A stretch of DNA of 48,409 bases, from positions 1 through 48,409 of the forward strand of contig NZ_DJDT01000147.1 in assembly GCF_002432345.1 (NCBI RefSeq), given 5' to 3'. Each line of letters opens with the position of its first letter. The first letter of the stretch is position 1. Below are positions 31,519 through 38,657 of this stretch, one piece after another. This stretch comes from Pedobacter sp. UBA5917 (GTDB taxonomy: Bacteria > Bacteroidota > Bacteroidia > Sphingobacteriales > Sphingobacteriaceae). The translations under genes were made by a program, and so were the position numbers. Below the pieces are notes generated by a model, which did not search any database, had not been told where the DNA came from, and saw nothing but the letters and a program-made list of their open reading frames with translations.

Positions 31519-32382
31519 TTAAAACAACAAGTGTTTCACCGTTAAACCGTTGTTAATTAACTGTTTTAACGAATCGATACCAATGCGCAAATGTGTTTCC
31601 ACATATTTTTCGGTCACACTGCTATCGCTTTCTGCGGTTTTAACGCCTTCAGGGATCATTGGCTGATCTGAAACCAGCAGTAATGCACCAGCAGGAATCT
31701 TATTGGCAAATGCTGTGGTAAAAATCGTTGCGGTTTCCATATCTACAGCCATTGCACGCAAAGTTTTCAAATATTTTTTAAACTCTTTATCGTGTTCCCA
31801 AACCCTACGGTTGGTGGTGTAACAGGTTCCGGTCCAATAATCCCTACCATGGTCGCGTATGGTAGTAGAAATCGCTTTCTGCAATGCGAAGGCAGGCAAT
31901 GCCGGCACTTCGGCAGGCAGGTAATCATTTGATGTACCCTCACCCCTGATGGCTGCAATCGGAAGGATCAGATCGCCCAATTGGTTTTTCTTTTTCAAAC
32001 CGCCACATTTACCCAAAAACAGCACGGCTTTAGGTCTGATCGCAGTTAATAAATCCATCATGGTGGCGGCCAGCGGACTTCCCATACCAAAATTGATAAT
32101 GGTAATGCCATTTGCGGTAACACTCTGCATGGGCTTATCTAACCCCATAATCGGCGCGTTATCGTTCCATTCAGAAAACATGGTTACATACTTACTGAAA
32201 TTGGTGAGCAGGATATAATCTCCAAACTGATCCAAGGGACGGCCGGTATAACGTGGCAACCAGTTTTTTACAATTTCATCTTTAGATTTTAACCCTGCTT
32301 TAACAGGAGTTTCTACTTCTTTCACTTTTTTTGATTGCTCTACAACGGCTTCATCTTTTTTTATATCTTTTTCTTCGTTCAT
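31519..32382 (-). CDS. amn: AMP nucleosidase
   Basis: Amn splits AMP into adenine and ribose 5-phosphate. The 287 residues belong to the nucleoside phosphorylase superfamily: NGITIINFGMGSPLAATMMDLL, KAVLFLGKCGGLKKKNQLGDLILPIAAIRGEGTSNDYLP, AMAVDMETATIFTTAFANKIPAGALLLVSDQPMIPEG. The VDMETA and SDxP motifs match the ribose- and base-binding residues of the family. This is the short form lacking the large N-terminal regulatory domain of the E. coli enzyme; a charged, Lys/Glu-rich N-terminus of ~35 residues comes first. Monocistronic, downstream of a repeat. Confidence 0.9.
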   Translation of the reverse strand: MNEEKDIKKDEAVVEQSKKVKEVETPVKAGLKSKDEIVKNWLPRYTGRPLDQFGDYILLTNFSKYVTMFSEWNDNAPIMGLDKPMQSVTANGITIINFGMGSPLAATMMDLLTAIRPKAVLFLGKCGGLKKKNQLGDLILPIAAIRGEGTSNDYLPAEVPALPAFALQKAISTTIRDHGRDYWTGTCYTTNRRVWEHDKEFKKYLKTLRAMAVDMETATIFTTAFANKIPAGALLLVSDQPMIPEGVKTAESDSSVTEKYVETHLRIGIDSLKQLINNGLTVKHLLF

Positions 32383-32439
32383 ATTCTTCTAGCTTTAAGC
32401 ACAGCGCTAAACGCATGGCGTTAACAAATACTATATTAC

Positions 32440-32470
32440 AAAAAATCCCTCCCGATTACGGGAAGGATTT
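32440..32470 (-). terminator. clpX terminator
   Basis: AAATCC and TCCCG arms pair with CGGGA and GGATTT (one C-A mismatch) around ATTA. On the minus strand the hairpin is followed by TTTTTGT. Confidence 0.75.
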
Positions 32471-32476
32471 GATTTT

Positions 32477-33715
32477 TTAAGCGGCCTGCAACTTTTTAAA
32501 ATCGGCCTTTTCAAATTTCTCTATCGCGTAATCGAGATTGATATGCAGCTCCTTGACATCTGTTTGCGTTGGTGTATCAAACATTGCATCCAGCATAATT
32601 GCTTCACAGATCGATCTTAAACCACGTGCGCCCAATTTATATTCCATTGCTTTATCTACAATAAAATCTAAAACATCCTCATCAAAAACAAGTTTTACAT
32701 TTTCGTAAGCAAAAAGCTTAACATATTGTTTGATCAATGAGTTTTTAGGTGCGGTTAAAATATTCCTTAACGATTCTTTATCCAATGGATTTAAGTGTGA
32801 AAGAACTGGTATACGACCAATCAATTCGGGAATTAATCCAAAAGATTTCAGATCCTGTGGTGTAATATACTTATAAAGATTTTTAAGATCTAAAACAGTC
32901 TCATCTTTCTTTACTTTATATCCTACAGCCTGCGTACGTAAACGATTGGCGATTTTGCGTTCGATACCATCAAATGCTCCACCACAGATAAACAGGATGT
33001 TGTTCGTATTCACCGGGATCATTTTCTGGTCTGGGTGCTTACGTCCGCCCTGAGGTGGAACATTTACTACCGTACCTTCCAAAATCTTCAGCAAAGCCTG
33101 CTGAACACCCTCTCCTGATACATCACGGGTAATGGATGGATTATCGCTTTTACGCGCCACCTTATCTACCTCATCGATATATACAATACCACGCTCGGCA
33201 GCCGTTACATCATAATCAGCAGCCTGTAGCAAACGGGTTAAAATACTCTCCACATCTTCACCTACATAACCTGCTTCTGTTAAAACAGTGGCATCGCAGA
33301 TACAGAAAGGTACATGCAAAATTTTTGCAATGGTTTTGGCCAAAAGTGTTTTACCCGTACCTGTTTCGCCCACCAACATGATATTCGATTTTTCAATCTC
33401 GATCTCGTCTTTATCAACCTTTTGGTTTAAACGTTTGTAGTGGTTGTAAACCGCAACAGAAAGTACCTTTTTGGCATCATCCTGACCAATCACATACTGA
33501 TCAAGGTGTTGCTTAATTTCAAGAGGCTTTAATAAATTAATCGCCTCCTGAATATTTTTTGTCCCTTTGGTTCCTAATTCCTGTGCAAGCAACTGGTTGG
33601 CCTGGGTAACGCACTTATCGCAGATAAATGCATCCATGCCTTCAATCAGCATTAAAGTTTCATGCTTGCCAGAATGGCAGAATGAGCAACGGGATTCTTT
33701 ATTTTGTTTCGCCAT
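32477..33715 (-). CDS. clpX: ATP-dependent Clp protease ATP-binding subunit ClpX
   Basis: AAA+ unfoldase that feeds substrates to ClpP. From the ATG at 33715 it has 412 residues: an N-terminal zinc-binding domain (CSFC...CDKC), Walker A GETGTGKT, Walker B IVYIDEVDKVA, GYVGEDVE pore loop, ISRDVSGEGVQ-type segment (ITRDVSGEGVQQALLK) and the C-terminal GARGLRSICE sensor II. A longer frame starting at 33772 would add 19 residues that are not family-like, so the start MAKQNKESRCSFC is chosen. This start overlaps the clpP stop by 17 bp. Confidence 0.95.
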   Translation of the reverse strand: MAKQNKESRCSFCHSGKHETLMLIEGMDAFICDKCVTQANQLLAQELGTKGTKNIQEAINLLKPLEIKQHLDQYVIGQDDAKKVLSVAVYNHYKRLNQKVDKDEIEIEKSNIMLVGETGTGKTLLAKTIAKILHVPFCICDATVLTEAGYVGEDVESILTRLLQAADYDVTAAERGIVYIDEVDKVARKSDNPSITRDVSGEGVQQALLKILEGTVVNVPPQGGRKHPDQKMIPVNTNNILFICGGAFDGIERKIANRLRTQAVGYKVKKDETVLDLKNLYKYITPQDLKSFGLIPELIGRIPVLSHLNPLDKESLRNILTAPKNSLIKQYVKLFAYENVKLVFDEDVLDFIVDKAMEYKLGARGLRSICEAIMLDAMFDTPTQTDVKELHINLDYAIEKFEKADFKKLQAA

Positions 33716-34406
33716 TTTTATTTGCGTTTCTCGATAATACTTCGTCAACCATACCAAATCCTTTTGCTTCATCAGCAGTCATCCAGTAATCGCGGTCTGA
33801 AGCTTTCTCTACCCAGTCATATGTTTGGCCAGAGTGCTCTGAAATAATATCGTATAATTCTTTTTTCAATTTCAACATCTCTCTCAGGTTGATCTCCATA
33901 TCAGATGCCACGCCCTGTGCGCCTCCTGATGGCTGATGGATCATTACCCTTGAATGAGGTAAAGCAGCACGTTTTCCTTTAGCACCTGCAACCAATAAAA
34001 CCGCACCCATTGATGCTGCCATACCGGTACAGATAGTAGCTACATCAGGTTGGATATATTGCATGGTATCGTAAATACCTAAACCGGCATAAACCGAACC
34101 ACCTGGCGAATTAATATAGATCTGAATGTCCCTATCGGCATCTGCAGACTGTAAAAACAACAACTGCGCCTGGATAATGTTGGCATTCTGATCGTAAATG
34201 GCATCACCTAAAAAGATAATACGGTCCATCATTAATCTTGAAAAAACATCCATTTGCGCTACGTTCAACTGGCGTTCTTCAATGATATATGGTGTCATGC
34301 TCTTAGGGTTTAAATTAGCCTGAGCAATAAATTTATCTACGTGCAAACCGCCAATCCCCTGATGTTTAACGGCAAATTTTCTGAATTCTTGTGAATCTAT
34401 GTTCAT
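33699..34406 (-). CDS. clpP: ATP-dependent Clp protease proteolytic subunit ClpP
   Basis: Serine protease barrel of the ClpXP complex. The catalytic triad is Ser132 (GMAASMGAVLL), His157 (VMIHQPSGG) and Asp206 (ASDRDYWM). Its 235 residues exceed the usual ~195-207 by an N-terminal extension (residues 1-38); the standard processed core begins near TPYIIEE. The gene order clpX-clpP-tig on the minus strand is classical, but a small four-helix protein gene is inserted between clpP and tig. A heptad-phased repeat abuts the start codon. Confidence 0.96.
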   Translation of the reverse strand: MNIDSQEFRKFAVKHQGIGGLHVDKFIAQANLNPKSMTPYIIEERQLNVAQMDVFSRLMMDRIIFLGDAIYDQNANIIQAQLLFLQSADADRDIQIYINSPGGSVYAGLGIYDTMQYIQPDVATICTGMAASMGAVLLVAGAKGKRAALPHSRVMIHQPSGGAQGVASDMEINLREMLKLKKELYDIISEHSGQTYDWVEKASDRDYWMTADEAKGFGMVDEVLSRNANKNGETK

Positions 34407-34448
34407 GAGTTATAGAGTTTTTAGCAGAGGGCATAGAGCTTTGAGCTC
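34407..34448. repeat. Heptad-phased repeat abutting the clpP start
   Basis: Six units in phase on the plus strand: GAGTTAT, AGAGTTT, TTAGCAG, AGGGCAT, AGAGCTT, TGAGCTC. They begin directly next to the clpP ATG and would form its mRNA leader. Confidence 0.55.
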
Positions 34449-34565
34449 CTGTTCCCCGTCGTTTCGTGAATAATAAAAAACCAAAATATAAATAATATTT
34501 CAATTATATAGTGGTTTAGACAAAGAGCATACCATATCGAAATCTATGACAATATAGCATCCCCG

Positions 34566-34922
34566 TTATTTCAAACTTTTAGAAAAGCTGGTAATCATCC
34601 TTGCTAAAATATCTAAATCTTCTAATAAATCTGCCAAATCCTTGTCAGAAACTAGTAATCTTAAATTTAACACCAAAAGAATATTGGCATTTTCGAAGAT
34701 AGACCGATGTGCATAGTTTAAAAACCTTTTAAAATCGGCAGCAGAGTTGGAGCCTGATCCTTCCGCGATATTATTAGATACGCTAAGAGCAGCTCCTCGA
34801 AGCTGCTCTGCGAATCTAAATTTTTTAATTTCTTCTAATTTCTCAGAAATATCTATCAACTTATTACCTACAATGATGGCTCTCTGCCAAATTTGCAAGT
34901 CTTGAAATCTAAATTTTGCCAT
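34566..34922 (-). CDS. Four-helix bundle protein (S23 / 23S rRNA intervening-sequence protein family)
   Basis: 118 residues, all helical: FRFQDLQIWQRAIIVGNKLIDISEKL, FRFAEQLRGAALSVSNNIAEGSGSNSAADFKRFLNYAHRSIFENANILLVL. The NNIAEGSG motif is the hallmark of the S23/IVP four-helix family, first found in insertions of 23S rRNA genes and related to the Avd accessory protein of diversity-generating retroelements. No rRNA and no reverse transcriptase are seen here; it stands alone inside the tig-clpP cluster. Function unknown. Confidence 0.88.
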   Translation of the reverse strand: MAKFRFQDLQIWQRAIIVGNKLIDISEKLEEIKKFRFAEQLRGAALSVSNNIAEGSGSNSAADFKRFLNYAHRSIFENANILLVLNLRLLVSDKDLADLLEDLDILARMITSFSKSLK

Positions 34923-34953
34923 ACAACAAAATAAGATTTTAAATTGACTTTAG

Positions 34954-34998
34954 CTTTGGGCATTAAAAGTGCTATGCACTATACCCCTTGCACTATGC
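34954..34998. repeat. Heptad-phased repeat at the tig stop codon
   Basis: Units CTTTGGG, CATTAAA, AGTGCTA, TGCACTA, TACCCCT and TGCACTA follow in phase up to the tig 3' end (34993). Confidence 0.55.
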
Positions 34999-36345
34999 TT
35001 TTTTCTCAACAAGCGCTACAAACTTATCGTAATCAATATCTTTTTGTTCTAAAGTAACGATAGATTTGATCTGCTCGAAAGTTTTTAATGCTTTAACCTC
35101 TTCGAAAACACGGTTAGCATTTTCTTTGTCCTGTAAAAACTGAACGGCATATTGTGCCAGTTGATCTTCAGGAAGCGGGCTTGGGCTGTACATTCTGAAC
35201 TGTGCATCTAATTTTGCTTTAGCAGCCTGAACTACATCTTCATATTTAATTTCGATGCTGTTATCTTTGATAATTTTGTTTTCGATCAAAGTCCATTTAA
35301 GGTTTTTAGCAAAATCGTCATAACCTTCTGCCAATTCTTCGTCGGTTAATTTTTCGTTGGTTGCTTTTAACCAGCGACGTAGGAACTCATCCGGCAATTC
35401 GAAGTTGTGTTTAACTAACAATGCCTCGTAAATATCGTTCGATAATTTACGTTCAGCATCCTGTTTAAACATGCTTTCTACTTCTTCAGTAATTTTTGCT
35501 TTGAAACCAGCTTCGTCAGTTACTGTACCTTCGCCAAAAAGTTTATCAAAAAATTCCTGGTTTAAGTCTGATTCTTCTAAACGGTTTACGTTTTTGATAT
35601 GAAGTTTAAAATCTGCTTTTAATTCGGCAGCCTGCTCTTCAGAAATGTTTAAAGCTTTTGCAATTACCGCAGCATCTTCAAGTGCTTTCTGGATATCGAT
35701 GGTAACTTCATCTTCTTTCTTTAAACCGATTAACGATTTAAGGATTTTTTTATCTTTTATCTGATCCAAACGGATAGTTGCAGTACTGGTAATACCACCT
35801 TCAACAGCAGCACCATCAGCAACCTGGGTTAACTCAGCATAAAGTACATCACCATCAGCAGAAACCTCAGGATTTGTCATTTTACCATAGCTACGACGGA
35901 TGTTTTTGATACGGCTTTCTAAAGTTTCCTGATCAGCTTTAACCACATACTCGGTAAATTTATCTTTAGATGAAACGTTTACATCAAAAGCAGGCGCTAA
36001 ACCCAACTCATAATCAAATTCGAAATCATCTGTATTATCCCATTTAAATTCGCGCTCATCGTCCATTTTAGGAAGTGGTTGACCTAAAATTTCTAATTTT
36101 TGCTCTGCGATATAGTTAGATAGGGTATCGTTCAATAAGTTGTTAACCTCTTCTACCAGGATGCTTTTGCCATACATTTTTTTAATGTGGGCAGCAGGAA
36201 CCATTCCTTTACGGAAACCAGGTAATTGCGCTTTTTTAGCTTGATCTTTAATGGCTTTCTCTACTTTTCCAGTATAATCAGCAGGTGCGATCTTGATTTT
36301 TACAACAGCATTTAAGTTGCCGGTTTTTTCCTGTGTAATATTCAT
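34993..36345 (-). CDS. tig: Trigger factor
   Basis: Ribosome-bound chaperone and peptidyl-prolyl isomerase. 450 residues: the N-terminal ribosome-binding domain carries a GFRKGMVPAAHIKKMYG segment, matching the GFRxGKxP signature. The central FKBP-like domain is degenerate, as usual in Bacteroidota (SADGDVLYAELTQVADG). The C-terminal helical arms end TLEQKDIDYDKFVALVEKKA. Located upstream of the four-helix protein, clpP and clpX in the same direction; a heptad-phased array covers the region just upstream of the start. Confidence 0.92.
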   Translation of the reverse strand: MNITQEKTGNLNAVVKIKIAPADYTGKVEKAIKDQAKKAQLPGFRKGMVPAAHIKKMYGKSILVEEVNNLLNDTLSNYIAEQKLEILGQPLPKMDDEREFKWDNTDDFEFDYELGLAPAFDVNVSSKDKFTEYVVKADQETLESRIKNIRRSYGKMTNPEVSADGDVLYAELTQVADGAAVEGGITSTATIRLDQIKDKKILKSLIGLKKEDEVTIDIQKALEDAAVIAKALNISEEQAAELKADFKLHIKNVNRLEESDLNQEFFDKLFGEGTVTDEAGFKAKITEEVESMFKQDAERKLSNDIYEALLVKHNFELPDEFLRRWLKATNEKLTDEELAEGYDDFAKNLKWTLIENKIIKDNSIEIKYEDVVQAAKAKLDAQFRMYSPSPLPEDQLAQYAVQFLQDKENANRVFEEVKALKTFEQIKSIVTLEQKDIDYDKFVALVEKKA

Positions 36346-36352
36346 TTTTTCT

Positions 36353-36408
36353 GAGATATGAGTATTGAGATATGCAATTAGATTTGAGTATTATGATATG
36401 AGATTTGA
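36353..36408. repeat. Heptad-phased repeat upstream of tig (8 units)
   Basis: Eight units, each starting with G, in perfect phase: GAGATAT, GAGTATT, GAGATAT, GCAATTA, GATTTGA, GTATTAT, GATATGA, GATTTGA. The array begins 7 bp from the tig start codon. Confidence 0.8.
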
Positions 36409-36470
36409 GACAAATGACACATATCTTTCCAATTAAAACAGCACATCAATTTTTATTAATCAATGTTTTT

Positions 36471-36506
36471 AAAAACAAAACCGTTCCGATGTTTAAATCG
36501 GAACGG
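36471..36506 (-). terminator. tRNA-Leu copy 1 terminator
   Basis: CCGTTCCGAT pairs with ATCGGAACGG (10 bp) around a 6-nt loop; on the minus strand it runs into TTTTGTTTTT. Confidence 0.85.
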
Positions 36507-36520
36507 CCTTTATCTTGTTG

Positions 36521-36602
36521 TGCGGAAGAAGGGACTCGAACCCCCACGCCGTGAAGCGCCAGATCCTAAGTCTGGTGCGGCTACCAATTACGCCACTTCC
36601 GC
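36521..36602 (-). tRNA. tRNA-Leu (anticodon UAG), copy 1
   Basis: 82 nt without CCA. Acceptor stem GCGGAAG/CTTCCGC with discriminator A. D-arm with TAATTGGTAGC. Anticodon stem CCAGA/TCTGG around loop CTTAGGA, which gives anticodon TAG, and a variable arm CGCTTCACGGCGT (class II, short). T-loop TTCGAGT. The sequence is identical to the copy at 36978-37059. Confidence 0.95.
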
Positions 36603-36624
36603 AGTTAGGATGTTGTAAGGACTG

Positions 36625-36654
36625 CAAAGATAGAAACAAGATTGAATAATCAAA
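36625..36654 (-). promoter_or_regulatory. Promoter of tRNA-Leu copy 1
   Basis: On the minus strand TTTG (36654-36651), 18-bp spacer, TATCTTTG (36632-36625). Both boxes match the consensus. Confidence 0.75.
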
Positions 36655-36758
36655 AGCCATCGCCAATATTTTATTGATTATTTTGATTACAAAATGGTAA
36701 CTATTTAGTTTTTAAGGAGAAAAAAAACTAACCGAACGGTTTATTGGGAGTTTTTGTG

Positions 36759-36907
36759 ATGGTTTGTGGAGACACAAACCATGAAGACACAAACCATGGG
36801 AAACTTGTAACGTAAAACAAAATCAATACGTAAACACCAAACGTTCCTACGGAACGGAAACGCCAATCTTGCAATTGGCTACCCATGAAGCGTCCCGATG
36901 GGACGCT
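36759..36907. repeat. REP-like cluster of four hairpins between the tRNA genes
   Basis: ATGGTTTGTG/CACAAACCAT (36759-36782), CGTTCC-TAC-GGAACG (36842-36856), GCCAAT/ATTGGC (36862-36879) and AGCGTCCC-GAT-GGGACGCT (36889-36907). The last three look like REP-type hairpins of Bacteroidota; no associated transposase gene is present in the window. Confidence 0.65.
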
Positions 36908-36930
36908 ACCAAATTCAATAATGCCGAGGA

Positions 36931-36968
36931 AACAAAAAAACCGTTCCGACATCAAGTCGGAACGGTTT
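36931..36968 (-). terminator. tRNA-Leu copy 2 terminator
   Basis: CCGTTCCGAC pairs with GTCGGAACGG around ATCAA, extended by A/T pairs; on the minus strand followed by T7. Nearly the same stem as the copy 1 terminator. Confidence 0.85.
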
Positions 36969-36977
36969 ATCGTGTTG

Positions 36978-37059
36978 TGCGGAAGAAGGGACTCGAACCC
37001 CCACGCCGTGAAGCGCCAGATCCTAAGTCTGGTGCGGCTACCAATTACGCCACTTCCGC
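36978..37059 (-). tRNA. tRNA-Leu (anticodon UAG), copy 2
   Basis: Identical over all 82 nt to copy 1. Its upstream and downstream flanks are also similar, so a promoter-tRNA-terminator block was duplicated. Confidence 0.95.
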
Positions 37060-37081
37060 AGATAGGATGTTTTAAGGACTG

Positions 37082-37111
37082 CAAAGATAGAAACTAAATT
37101 GGAAAATCAAA
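37082..37111 (-). promoter_or_regulatory. Promoter of tRNA-Leu copy 2
   Basis: On the minus strand TTTG (37111-37108), 18-bp spacer, TATCTTTG (37089-37082), the same arrangement as for copy 1. Confidence 0.75.
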
Positions 37112-37234
37112 CTTTTATGATGACTTATAGACCATAAAATTGGATTAATGTTGGTCCTTGCGAGACACAGATACATAAATGGCTTAATATCTATATTTTA
37201 CAAATTAACATAGATAGATAAATAAATCTTACCG

Positions 37235-37257
37235 ATGGTTTGTGAAACACAGACCAT
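37235..37257. repeat. ATGGTTTGTG/CACAGACCAT hairpin
   Basis: Ten-bp stem (one G-U) with loop AAA; a second copy of the hairpin at 36759-36782, on the other side of tRNA copy 2. Confidence 0.6.
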
Positions 37258-37277
37258 GGAGATTCCCCCGCAACATG

Positions 37278-37340
37278 CCCCATCATACATTTCCCATCCT
37301 ACATCATCCATTTTCCATTATATATGCTCCATTTTACCTA
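37278..37340. repeat. Heptad-phased repeat, CCATnnn family (9 units)
   Basis: Nine units in phase (CCCCATC at 37278, ATACATT, TCCCATC, CTACATC, and so on). The last unit enters the stop codon of the lipoprotein gene at 37338. Same family and same position relative to a minus-strand stop codon as 12828-12890. Confidence 0.75.
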
Positions 37341-37640
37341 AAACTCAACCAGTGTTACATCAACCAACTCCGGTCCGCCATCTATTGGATAACCTTTAAC
37401 CTTTTTTCCTTTTATCTTTACTTTTCGATCTAAATAAGTATCAAGATTGATTGAGCCACTTTTTAAAGCATAGGTTTTGTTATCGGCTTTTAGCAGGTGC
37501 GTACCGTACTGAAAGGTACTCATACCCAGTTTTTGAATGGTTCCGCTTGCGGTAACAGAGCCGGTGTGGTTTGCATCTTTCATGGAGCTACAGCCAGAAA
37601 TTACAGCAACAAACAGGGATAATACTAATATTTTCTTCAT
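37338..37640 (-). CDS. Small predicted lipoprotein
   Basis: 100 residues. Signal peptide with lipobox ISGC (Cys17). The mature part has an OB-fold-like strand pattern (GSVTASGTIQKLGMSTFQYGTHLLKADNKTYALKSGSINLDTYLDRKVKIKGKKVKGYPIDGGPELVDVTLVEF), similar in outline to small envelope OB-fold proteins. Function unknown. Monocistronic. Confidence 0.75.
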   Translation of the reverse strand: MKKILVLSLFVAVISGCSSMKDANHTGSVTASGTIQKLGMSTFQYGTHLLKADNKTYALKSGSINLDTYLDRKVKIKGKKVKGYPIDGGPELVDVTLVEF

Positions 37641-37701
37641 GGTAGTTTAAACGGGGTGATTTAATTTTATGCTACAATTTACAAAAATTAAAACGGTATG
37701 C

Positions 37702-38499
37702 TTAATAAAGTTGTTTTTGAAATTCGAAAAAATATTGAACGGCTTTAACTAATCTGCTGCCATACCAGCTGAACATCTCCCCGTCAACCAACATTACTTT
37801 GGCATTGGGAACGGCTGATTGAATTTCTTCAATGTGTTTTTCGCCAAAAGGATAAGGCTCTGACGACAGTAGAACCAGTTCGCAGTTTGTAGTTTTCAGC
37901 TCTTCCAGTGTTATCGCGGGATAGCGTTCGCTTTCTACAACATTTGTCATACCGTTAAGGAGCAGAATATCATTGATAAAAGTATTTTTTCCAGCGGCCA
38001 TATAGGGTTTACGCCAAATGAGGTAAGCTACTTTTTTGTCGATATGATTTTGAAGTGCAAGTGTTTTCAGGTCGTTAAAGCCGGCCGAAATAAGGTGGTT
38101 AAGGTAACTGGCTTCGGGTTCGCGATCTACCAGAGCTCCTATTTCGCTGATGGTTTTCATCGCATCATCAAGGGTAAAAATATCGCTCATCCAAACCGGG
38201 AAATATTCGGCAAGTTCTTCTATATCACCCTGTGTATTTTCCTCTTTATTACCGATGATGAGATCGGGCTTTAAATCTTTAATGAGATCGATATTGAGTT
38301 TTTTCGTCCCCCCTACTTTGGTGCGCGTTGCAAATTTTTCTATCGGATGGATACAAAATTTAGTCAATCCGATAATTTCCTGATCCAGACCTAAATCGAA
38401 TAAAAGTTCTGTTTGTGAGGGTACAACAGAAATAATCCGTTTTGGAGGGAAATTGATGGTGATCTCCTGCCCCATTTGATCGGTAAACGTTTTTTGCAT
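37702..38499 (-). CDS. Helical-backbone metal receptor (BtuF/FhuD-like substrate-binding protein) without signal peptide
   Basis: 265 residues. The sequence RIISVVPSQTELLFDLGLDQEIIGLTKFCIHP, LKPDLIIGNKEENTQGDIEELAEYFPVWMSDIFTLDDAM and ITLEELKTTNCELVLLSSEPYPFGEKH follows the class III periplasmic-binding-protein fold used for cobalamin and ferric siderophores. No signal peptide or lipobox is present with the start MQKTFTDQMG (38499), and an upstream extension to 38559 would not supply one. It may act in the cytoplasm, as reported for some family members, or the gene may have lost its leader. The start is supported by TACCTTTG four bases upstream. No transporter genes adjoin. Confidence 0.82.
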   Translation of the reverse strand: MQKTFTDQMGQEITINFPPKRIISVVPSQTELLFDLGLDQEIIGLTKFCIHPIEKFATRTKVGGTKKLNIDLIKDLKPDLIIGNKEENTQGDIEELAEYFPVWMSDIFTLDDAMKTISEIGALVDREPEASYLNHLISAGFNDLKTLALQNHIDKKVAYLIWRKPYMAAGKNTFINDILLLNGMTNVVESERYPAITLEELKTTNCELVLLSSEPYPFGEKHIEEIQSAVPNAKVMLVDGEMFSWYGSRLVKAVQYFFEFQKQLY

Positions 38500-38503
38500 A
38501 AAG

Positions 38504-38511
38504 CAAAGGTA
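38504..38511 (-). promoter_or_regulatory. -7 element four bases before the receptor-gene start codon
   Basis: On the minus strand TACCTTTG, spacer CTTT, ATG. Fourth exact case of this spacing in the window. Confidence 0.5.
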
Positions 38512-38535
38512 TGGTTTAGGGTTTAAACTACAGCT

Positions 38536-38645
38536 GTCGTCATTTCGAGCGAAGTGCAACGAAGTCGAGAAATCTGCCTAGAAATAGATCTCTCCCTGCC
38601 CGAAGCAGGCGGGCATTCCGCTGCGCTTCAGTCGAGATGACGATC
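38536..38645. repeat. 110-bp element with inverted ends (GTCATTTCGA ... TCGAGATGAC)
   Basis: The left end resembles the repeats at 30031 and 30216 and the right end is its inverted counterpart, with an internal GCCCGAAGCAGGCGGGC hairpin. It looks like a non-coding dispersed element (REP/MITE-like). Confidence 0.6.
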
Positions 38646-38657
38646 TTGTATATAAAA

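Noticed and set aside
33716..33772. 19-residue N-terminal extension of ClpX
   Set aside because: It lies wholly inside clpP sequence and does not resemble ClpX; the ATG at 33715 precedes the zinc-finger domain directly.
34566..34922. Part of a diversity-generating retroelement
   Set aside because: The four-helix protein resembles Avd, but no reverse transcriptase and no template/variable repeat pair is visible nearby.
36728..37097. Several open frames across the second tRNA-Leu gene, including one reading RRDSNPHAVKRQILSLVRLP
   Set aside because: These are translations of a tRNA gene and its repeat flanks. This kind of RDSNPHA peptide is a well-known false gene call.
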